This document shows positions 59,022 to 64,000 of a stretch of DNA of 64,000 bases, piece after piece. The DNA comes from Paractinoplanes tereljensis (GTDB taxonomy: Bacteria > Actinomycetota > Actinomycetes > Mycobacteriales > Micromonosporaceae). Made by a program: the position numbers and the translations under genes. The stretch spans positions 38,371 through 102,370 of the forward strand of contig NZ_BOMY01000010.1 in the NCBI RefSeq assembly GCF_016862435.1. The letters are read 5' to 3'. The notes below the pieces were generated by a model that saw only the letters and a program-made list of their open reading frames with translations, had not been told where the DNA came from and searched no databases. The first letter of the stretch is position 1. Every line of letters begins with the position of its first letter.

Positions 59022-60548
59022 TGAGGGGGCGCCCGGCGGGACGAACGGCAGGTCCACCGGCGGGCCCTGCTCGATCAGGCGCCACAGGGCGGCGGTGTCC
59101 AGGTGTTCCTCGACCAGGTCGCCGAGCACGTCGAGGGCCCGCTCCCGGACGGCCGCGAACCGGGTGTCCGGAGCCACCGTGAACCCGTGCCGCCCGGCCA
59201 GCCGGGCGGCCTCGACCAGGAACCGCCGGCGGAACTCGTCGTTCTCGAAGGTGCCGTGCCAGTGCGTCCCGAAGACGTTGCCGGCCACCGCCCCCTCGGG
59301 GCGCCCGTCGGCGTAGTGCAGCAGCGGCTCGACGTCACCGGCCAGGACGTACCCATGGTGGATCTCGTAGCCGCGCACCGGCGCGCCCAGCCCGTCCCCG
59401 GCCGGCCGGGCCAGGGTCTTGCGGGCGGCGAAGGCGATGTCGACCGGCAGCAACCCGAGACCGTCGACCGTGCCGACGCCGCTCTCCACCTCGTCGTCGA
59501 TGCTGCGGGCCAGCATCTGGAAGCCGCCGCAGATGCCCAGCAGCGGCTTCCCGGCCGCCGCGTGCTGCCGGATCGCCTGGTCGAGACCCTGCTCCCGCAG
59601 CCAGCCGAGGTCACTGACGGTCGCTTTCGACCCGGGCAGCACGACCAGGTCGGCGTCGACGATATCGCCGGGTTCGACGGTCAGATGCACCCGTACGCCC
59701 GGTTCGGCGGCGAGCGCCTCGGCGTCGGTGGCGTTGGAGATGCGCGGCAGTCGCACCACGGCCACCCGCAGCCACTCGCGGCCGCGCGGCGCGGCGGGCC
59801 GGCCGAGCGTGCGCCCGTAGGCGAGCGAGTCCTCGGCATCGAGCCAGACGTCGGGGTGGAACGGCAGGACGCCGTGCACCGGCCGCCCGGTCGTCGCCGT
59901 GATCATGTCGAGCCCCGGTTGCAGCAGGCCGAGGTCGCCCCGGAACTTGTTGATCACGAAGCCGCTGACCAGCGCCTGGTCCTCCGGGCTGAGCAGGGCG
60001 ACGGTGCCGAACAGGGCCGCGAACACGCCGCCCCGGTCGATGTCGCCGACCACGATCGCGGGCAGGCCGGCCGCGCGGGCCAGGCCCATGTTGACGAAGT
60101 CGCCGTCCCGCAGGTTGATCTCGGCCGGGCTGCCGGCCCCCTCGCAGATCACCGCGTCGAAGTCTTTCCGCAGGCCGGCCAGCGTCTCGAAGGCGGTTTC
60201 CGCCAGTCGCTCACGCATCGCGCGGTAGTTGCGGGCGGTGACCGTGCCGACCACCTCGCCGAGCAGCACGACCTGGCTGGACCGGTCGCTGCCCGGCTTG
60301 AGCAGCACCGGGTTGAACCGCACCTCCGGTGCCAGCCCGCAGGCCGCCGCCTGCATCGCCTGGGCCCGGCCGAGCTCCCCGCCGCGCCCGTCCGGGCCGA
60401 CCACCACGGCCGAGTTGTTGGACATGTTCTGCGCCTTGAACGGCGCCACCCGGACCCCGCGCCGGTGCAGCCAGCGGCAGATCCCGGCGGTCAGCACGCT
60501 CTTGCCGGCGTCCGAGGTGGTGCCGGCCACGAGCAGGCCGCCGGTCAT
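59004..60548 (-). CDS. cobQ: Cobyric acid synthase
   Basis: The 514-residue protein contains the synthetase domain ([80 protein letters not shown]). The GATase domain has [20 protein letters not shown] (nucleophile Cys) and [20 protein letters not shown] (His). It amidates four carboxylates of adenosylcobyrinate diamide to give cobyric acid. ATG at 60548 overlaps the cobD stop (ATGA). The C-terminus (SGRVSE) is encoded by the palindrome's right arm, so the end has been reshaped by that element. Its intact Cys contrasts with the Gly in cobB. Confidence 0.95.
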   Translation of the reverse strand: MTGGLLVAGTTSDAGKSVLTAGICRWLHRRGVRVAPFKAQNMSNNSAVVVGPDGRGGELGRAQAMQAAACGLAPEVRFNPVLLKPGSDRSSQVVLLGEVVGTVTARNYRAMRERLAETAFETLAGLRKDFDAVICEGAGSPAEINLRDGDFVNMGLARAAGLPAIVVGDIDRGGVFAALFGTVALLSPEDQALVSGFVINKFRGDLGLLQPGLDMITATTGRPVHGVLPFHPDVWLDAEDSLAYGRTLGRPAAPRGREWLRVAVVRLPRISNATDAEALAAEPGVRVHLTVEPGDIVDADLVVLPGSKATVSDLGWLREQGLDQAIRQHAAAGKPLLGICGGFQMLARSIDDEVESGVGTVDGLGLLPVDIAFAARKTLARPAGDGLGAPVRGYEIHHGYVLAGDVEPLLHYADGRPEGAVAGNVFGTHWHGTFENDEFRRRFLVEAARLAGRHGFTVAPDTRFAAVRERALDVLGDLVEEHLDTAALWRLIEQGPPVDLPFVPPGAPSGRVSE

Positions 60549-61474
60549 GAACGCGCCCAGGCGATCCCGGCCGCGAGCACCGCGGCCACCGCACCGACCG
60601 CCCCCGAGACGCGGGCGGCTCGGCGCAGGTGCACGGCCGACGGCCGCGGCCCGTCGCCGAGGAACGGCCGCACCTCGCTGCGTCCGAAATAGACGTTTCG
60701 CCCACCGAGCCGCACCCCGAGCGCCCCGGCCATGGCCGACTCGCACTGCCCGGCGTTGGGCGACGGGTGATCGTTGCGGTCCCGCTTCCAGACTCGCAGC
60801 GTCTCTTTCGGCCGCCCGCCGGCGATCGGCGACACCGCGATCGTCAGCAGCCCGGTCAGCCGGGCCGGAGCCAGATTGAGCAGGTCATCGAGCCGGGCCG
60901 AGGGGGTGCCGAACCGGGCGTACCGCGCCGAGCGGTGCCCGACCATGGCGTCCAGTGTGTTCGCCGCCCGGTAGGCCAGCAGGCCCGGCAGCCCCAGCAG
61001 GCCACCCCAGATCAGCGGCGCCACCACGGCGTCCGAGGTGTTCTCGGCGACCGACTCGACAGTGGCCCGGGCCAGCTCGGCCGAGTCCAGCGTCGACGGG
61101 TCCCGCCCGCACAGATGGTTGAGCCGGCCCCGGGCCGCGGGCAGGTCACCGTGGTCCAGGTGGCCCGCCATGATCCGCGACTCGCGCCGCAGGGTGCGGC
61201 CGCCGAGCACGGTCCAGGTCGTGGCCGCCACCAGGGCCGCCCGGGCGACCGGGCGCCGCCGGGTGGCCGCCGCCCCGGCGAGCCCCAGCAGTGCGGGCCC
61301 GCCGACGGCGACGGCCGTGAAAACGGCACCGGACCGGCGGTCCGGCGCATACACCTTCTTCTCGAGCGCGCCAGCCGCCGTGCCGAAACCGGCGACCGGG
61401 TGGAACCGGCGTGGATCACCGAGCACCGCGTCGAGCAGAAACCCGGCGAGCAGCCCGGCCGCGTCCGCTTTCAC
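60545..61474 (-). CDS. cobD: Adenosylcobinamide-phosphate synthase
   Basis: The 309-residue membrane protein starts [20 protein letters not shown] (conserved GDPRxxHP motif). It has four or five hydrophobic helices and [40 protein letters not shown] and [18 protein letters not shown] motifs. It joins the aminopropanol linker to cobyric acid. GTG at 61474 overlaps the stop of the upstream hypothetical gene (GTGA), giving a three-gene unit: hypothetical, cobD, cobQ. In actinobacteria this protein is the CbiB-type enzyme called CobD. Confidence 0.93.
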   Translation of the reverse strand: MKADAAGLLAGFLLDAVLGDPRRFHPVAGFGTAAGALEKKVYAPDRRSGAVFTAVAVGGPALLGLAGAAATRRRPVARAALVAATTWTVLGGRTLRRESRIMAGHLDHGDLPAARGRLNHLCGRDPSTLDSAELARATVESVAENTSDAVVAPLIWGGLLGLPGLLAYRAANTLDAMVGHRSARYARFGTPSARLDDLLNLAPARLTGLLTIAVSPIAGGRPKETLRVWKRDRNDHPSPNAGQCESAMAGALGVRLGGRNVYFGRSEVRPFLGDGPRPSAVHLRRAARVSGAVGAVAAVLAAGIAWARS

Positions 61475-61926
61475 GGGCACAGGTCGCAGACCCACACCGG
61501 CTGCTCATCGGCATCCGGCCCGGGTTCGAACGGCACCGGCTCCAGCTGACCCCAGGCGATGGCGCCCGGCGCCCGATCCACCAGGAACTCGGTGACGATC
61601 GGGTGCAGGTCGCTGGTGGCCCGGTAGGGCGAGCCGAACGGCAACGCGTCCTGCCCGCAGGTGCGGGTCGAACAGCGCAACTGCCCGGCCTCCCCGTCGT
61701 GCCAGACGTAGAACGTGACCGGCCCGGCCTGCTTCGCGGCCGACACCTGGTCGCGCAGCAGTTCGGCGGTCTCCTCGAAGGCGGCCACCACCTCGTCCGA
61801 CGTCAAGCCCATGCGCTCGTGCGGCGGAGCGCCGAACCAGCTGGTGTTGGCGAGCTCGGCGTCCTGGTCGTGCGGCGAAAGCACCAGCGTCTCGCCTGCG
61901 ATCGCGCGGATCTCTTTCAACAGCAC
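61471..61926 (-). CDS. Hypothetical Cys-containing protein coupled to cobD
   Basis: The 151-residue protein starts VLLKEIRAIAGETLVLSPHD. It contains FGAPPHERMGLTSDEVVAAF and VTFYVWHDGEAGQLRCSTRT, and ends with a CDLCP motif. Together with CSTRTC this gives a CxxxxC and a CxxC that could bind metal or zinc. Family not recognised. GTG at 61926 lacks a strong ribosome site. Its end overlaps the cobD start, suggesting a role near cobalamin assembly; this is inference from position only. Confidence 0.7.
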   Translation of the reverse strand: MLLKEIRAIAGETLVLSPHDQDAELANTSWFGAPPHERMGLTSDEVVAAFEETAELLRDQVSAAKQAGPVTFYVWHDGEAGQLRCSTRTCGQDALPFGSPYRATSDLHPIVTEFLVDRAPGAIAWGQLEPVPFEPGPDADEQPVWVCDLCP

Positions 61927-61978
61927 TGGTTCAGTCTGCCCGCCCGACCCCGGACCGGACCAACCGGGCGGGTCCTCC

Positions 61979-62013
61979 GGGTGGCCCGATCCCAACCGAC
62001 GATCGGGCCACCC
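61979..62013 (-). terminator. Hairpin downstream of ssb
   Basis: GGGTGGCCCGATC (61979-61991) and GATCGGGCCACCC (62001-62013) form a perfect 13-bp stem with a 9-nt loop, 17 nt beyond the ssb stop on the minus strand. There is no U-tract. Confidence 0.75.
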
Positions 62014-62029
62014 CGTTCGAGGGGGTGAA

Positions 62030-62710
62030 TCAGGCCGCCACCGGCTCCCGCTTCGGCCGCCGGGACCGGCGCGCGGCCGCCGGCTGCTCCGCGACGAGCC
62101 GCTCCACCTCGAGCGTGAGGTCATCCTCTTCCGCCGGCGAACCCGAAGGCGAATCCGAAGGCGCGGCCGAAGGCGCGGCCGGCACCTCCAAAGGCAGCGG
62201 CTCGGCGAAGGTCGGCGGTTCCTCGATCGAGAGCGGCAGCCCGTCGCCGAAGCCGATCGGGATCTCCTCGGCCGGCACCGGCTCGGACAGCTCGCCGGTC
62301 ACCATCGCCTCCGACTCGGCGTCCTCGACCGCGACGACCTGGGCGGCCTTGTGCCGGAAGAACTTCCCCCGGCCGCGGGCCAGGTCGTGACCGATCGACA
62401 TCGCCTCCATCTCGTAGGAGACCCGCGGGTTGTTGTCCTCGTCGGTCCAGTCGCGGGTGAAGAGCCGGCCGTAGATGACCACCGGGTCACCCACCGCCAG
62501 CGACGCCGCGACCCCCTCGGCCAGCCGGCGCCACGCACTGACCCGGACCCGCAGGCTGTTGCCGTCGATCCAGCGGTTGTTGTCCCGGTCGAAGCGCCGG
62601 GACGTGGAGGCGACCCGGAAGTTGGCCACCAGCGATCCGGTGCTGGCGATCCGCCGCCACTCGGGTGCCGTGAGCACGTTGCCCACGATTACCAGGTTCG
62701 TGTCGAACAC
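62030..62710 (-). CDS. ssb: Single-strand DNA-binding protein
   Basis: The 226-residue protein has an SSB OB fold in residues 1-110: LVIVGNVLTAPEWRRIASTG, VANFRVASTSRRFDRDNNRW and VVIYGRLFTRDWTDEDNNPR. An acidic Pro-rich linker follows, ending in a basic C-terminal patch (RRSRRPKREPVAA) instead of the usual acidic DDDxPF tip. It is therefore probably the accessory actinobacterial SSB class rather than the main replication SSB. GTG at 62710 has a GGAGGG site. In mycobacteria an SSB-like gene lies next to ettA, as I recall. Confidence 0.88.
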   Translation of the reverse strand: MFDTNLVIVGNVLTAPEWRRIASTGSLVANFRVASTSRRFDRDNNRWIDGNSLRVRVSAWRRLAEGVAASLAVGDPVVIYGRLFTRDWTDEDNNPRVSYEMEAMSIGHDLARGRGKFFRHKAAQVVAVEDAESEAMVTGELSEPVPAEEIPIGFGDGLPLSIEEPPTFAEPLPLEVPAAPSAAPSDSPSGSPAEEDDLTLEVERLVAEQPAAARRSRRPKREPVAA

Positions 62711-62865
62711 TTTTGCCCTCCAGGGTTGGGACGTTTGAGGGGCGAGCATCTCGGCACCGGCGTACCGCTGGGGGATCTTGATCGTCGGCCTGTGGATTGG
62801 GGATATCGGCCGCTGGGCCGACGGATCTGGTATGACGACGGCCTACGCATGGGTAGCCTGACGCT

Positions 62866-63885
62866 GTGGAGATCGACGTCCTGGGACCGCCCTACGAGCG
62901 GCACACCATCGATTTGGGCACCGACGACGAGGGTCCGGTGGTCGCTACCCTGGTGCGCCGCCGTGGTGACCAACCGAGCCGCCGCGCTGTGCTCTATGTG
63001 CACGGCTTCGTGGATTACTTCTTTCAGACACATCTGGCCGATTTCTTCGTCGAGCGCGGCTGGGACTTCTACGCCCTCGACCTGCGTAAGTACGGCCGGA
63101 GCCTGCTCCCGCACCAGACGCCGAACTTCGCCCGCAGCCTGACCGACTACTACCCGGAACTGGACGAGGCGGCCCGGATCATCCGGGAGGAGGACGGCCA
63201 CGACCAGATGCTGGTGGCCGGCCACTCCACCGGCGGCCTGATCACGGCGCTCTGGTCGCACTCCCGGCAGGATCGGGGCATCGTCGACGGCCTGTTCCTG
63301 AACAGCCCGTTCTTCGACTTCAACATCCCGTGGCTGGTCAAGCGCCCGCTGATGTCCGCGCTGCTGAGCGTCAGCGGCCGCACCCCGTACCGGAAAATCC
63401 CCACCGCCGGCCTGAGTGTGTACGGCGAGAGCCTGCACAGCGACCACCGTGGCGAGTGGACATACGACCTGGCCTGGAAGCCGATCGAGAGTTTCCCGGT
63501 GACGGCCGGCTGGCTGCGGGCGATCCGCCGGGGCCAGAGCCGGCTGCGGGCCGGCCTGTCCATCGACGCTCCGGTGCTGGTGGCCTGCTCGACCCGCACG
63601 TTCCGGGGCCGCGCTTGGTCGGAGGACGTCCGCCTGACCGACGCGGTGCTGGACGTCGAGCACATCGCGCGCTGGGCGCCGGGCCTGGGGCCGCGGGTGA
63701 CGATCGCCCGCTTCGACGGCGGCATGCACGACCTGACGCTCTCCGGCAAGGACGTGCGCGCGGAGGTGTTCCGCGAACTGGGCCGCTGGGTGGACGCCTT
63801 CGTCCCGGCACCCGGAACCCCGGAGATCGAGGTACCACCGGCACCGGAGGACAAGGCGGACGACAAGGATTCCGCGACCGCTTAG
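62866..63885 (+). CDS. Alpha/beta hydrolase (lysophospholipase-like)
   Basis: The 339-residue protein has AVLYVHGFVDYFFQTHLADF (oxyanion region), the nucleophile elbow MLVAGHSTGGLITALWSHSR (Ser), a catalytic Asp probably in SIDAPVLVACSTRTF or EDVRLTDAVLD and His in FDGGMHDLTLSG. It is close to the monoacylglycerol-lipase/lysophospholipase class. No signal peptide. GTG at 62866 lies about 155 nt from ssb in a divergent arrangement. The C-terminal 20 residues are a charged, low-complexity tail. The tRNA gene follows within 15 nt. Confidence 0.85.
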   Translation: MEIDVLGPPYERHTIDLGTDDEGPVVATLVRRRGDQPSRRAVLYVHGFVDYFFQTHLADFFVERGWDFYALDLRKYGRSLLPHQTPNFARSLTDYYPELDEAARIIREEDGHDQMLVAGHSTGGLITALWSHSRQDRGIVDGLFLNSPFFDFNIPWLVKRPLMSALLSVSGRTPYRKIPTAGLSVYGESLHSDHRGEWTYDLAWKPIESFPVTAGWLRAIRRGQSRLRAGLSIDAPVLVACSTRTFRGRAWSEDVRLTDAVLDVEHIARWAPGLGPRVTIARFDGGMHDLTLSGKDVRAEVFRELGRWVDAFVPAPGTPEIEVPPAPEDKADDKDSATA

Positions 63886-63899
63886 GATGTCCGTGGCCA

Positions 63900-63975
63900 G
63901 CGCTCGTAGCTCAGCGGATAGAGCAACGGACTTCTAATCCGTCGGTCGCAGGTTCGAATCCTGCCGGGCGCGCCA
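63900..63975 (+). tRNA. tRNA-Arg (anticodon UCU)
   Basis: The 76-nt cloverleaf has acceptor arms GCGCTCG and CGGGCGC with G as discriminator and an encoded CCA. The D-arm region is TAGCTCAGCGGATAGAGCA, the anticodon stem-loop ACGGA-CTTCTAA-TCCGT gives UCU, and the T-arm is CAGGTTCGAATCCTG. It reads AGA/AGG arginine codons, which are rare in this GC-rich genome. It lies at the edge of the window, so any integrated element beyond it is not visible. Confidence 0.97.
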
Positions 63976-64000
63976 TAGATCAACGGCGGGCGGCGCAGAT

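Noticed and set aside
58690..59085. Short open frames on both strands over the 58.9-kb palindrome
   Set aside because: Their similarity to each other comes from the palindrome itself, not from protein coding.

Overview
This is chromosomal DNA from a very GC-rich actinobacterium. GTG and TTG starts are common, ATGA/GTGA stop-start overlaps occur throughout, and terminator hairpins lack U-tracts. The gene set (class F sortase, trHbO, EttA, aa3-oxidase CtaJ-like subunit, M1 aminopeptidase, HNH protein, aerobic-type cobalamin genes) suggests Micromonosporaceae, most likely Actinoplanes or a relative. The genus is an inference. No phage, integrase, insertion sequence or CRISPR array was found.

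Region 1 (1-6.8 kb): a minus-strand stress-type operon (DUF4389 membrane protein, universal stress protein, SRPBCC membrane protein) whose last two genes, a flavodoxin and a WS/DGAT acyltransferase, are broken by internal deletions. Upstream is a decayed stretch, then a large stand-alone SF1 helicase. Region 2 (6.8-12.8 kb): a minus-strand row of six small genes (secreted protein, 18-residue peptide, unknown protein, one-helix peptide, secreted peptide, caspase-fold-like protein). It faces a divergent STAND ATPase with one membrane helix and 14 WD40 repeats. This locus is the best candidate for an undescribed system.

Region 3 (13-19.6 kb): an ArsR/SRPBCC pair that probably starts leaderless under its own operator, then a nitrogen-scavenging operon. 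It holds a GntR regulator, an allophanate-hydrolase-type amidase with a collapsed C-terminal domain, a biuret amidohydrolase, a second triuret-hydrolase-like enzyme, an NCS2-type permease and an AtzH-like protein. Together they could import biuret-like compounds and release ammonia. Region 4 (19.6-41.4 kb): housekeeping genes with the block rpiB, pepN, DUF5130, ctaJ-like, HNH, glbO, thioesterase and ettA, whose order resembles the Rv2465c-Rv2478c neighbourhood of Mycobacterium tuberculosis. A sortase pair, an MscS channel and an MFS exporter sit among them.

Region 5 (41.5-64 kb): trehalose-6-phosphate synthase, then cobalamin genes in two sets (cobA-cobT-cobC-like at 43-46 kb and cobD-cobQ at 59-61.5 kb) with cobB alone between them. 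CobB lacks the expected amidotransferase cysteine and has a proline-rich repeat tail. A PBP1-type synthase, SURF1, a DNA ligase, an FAD monooxygenase, M20 and M48 peptidases, a single-strand-binding protein and tRNA-Arg(UCU) complete the window. Three long imperfect palindromes (31.8, 37.1 and 58.9 kb) look like lineage-specific repeats.

All calls come from reading the sequence. Family names rest on recognisable motifs and recalled family members; no database search was run.
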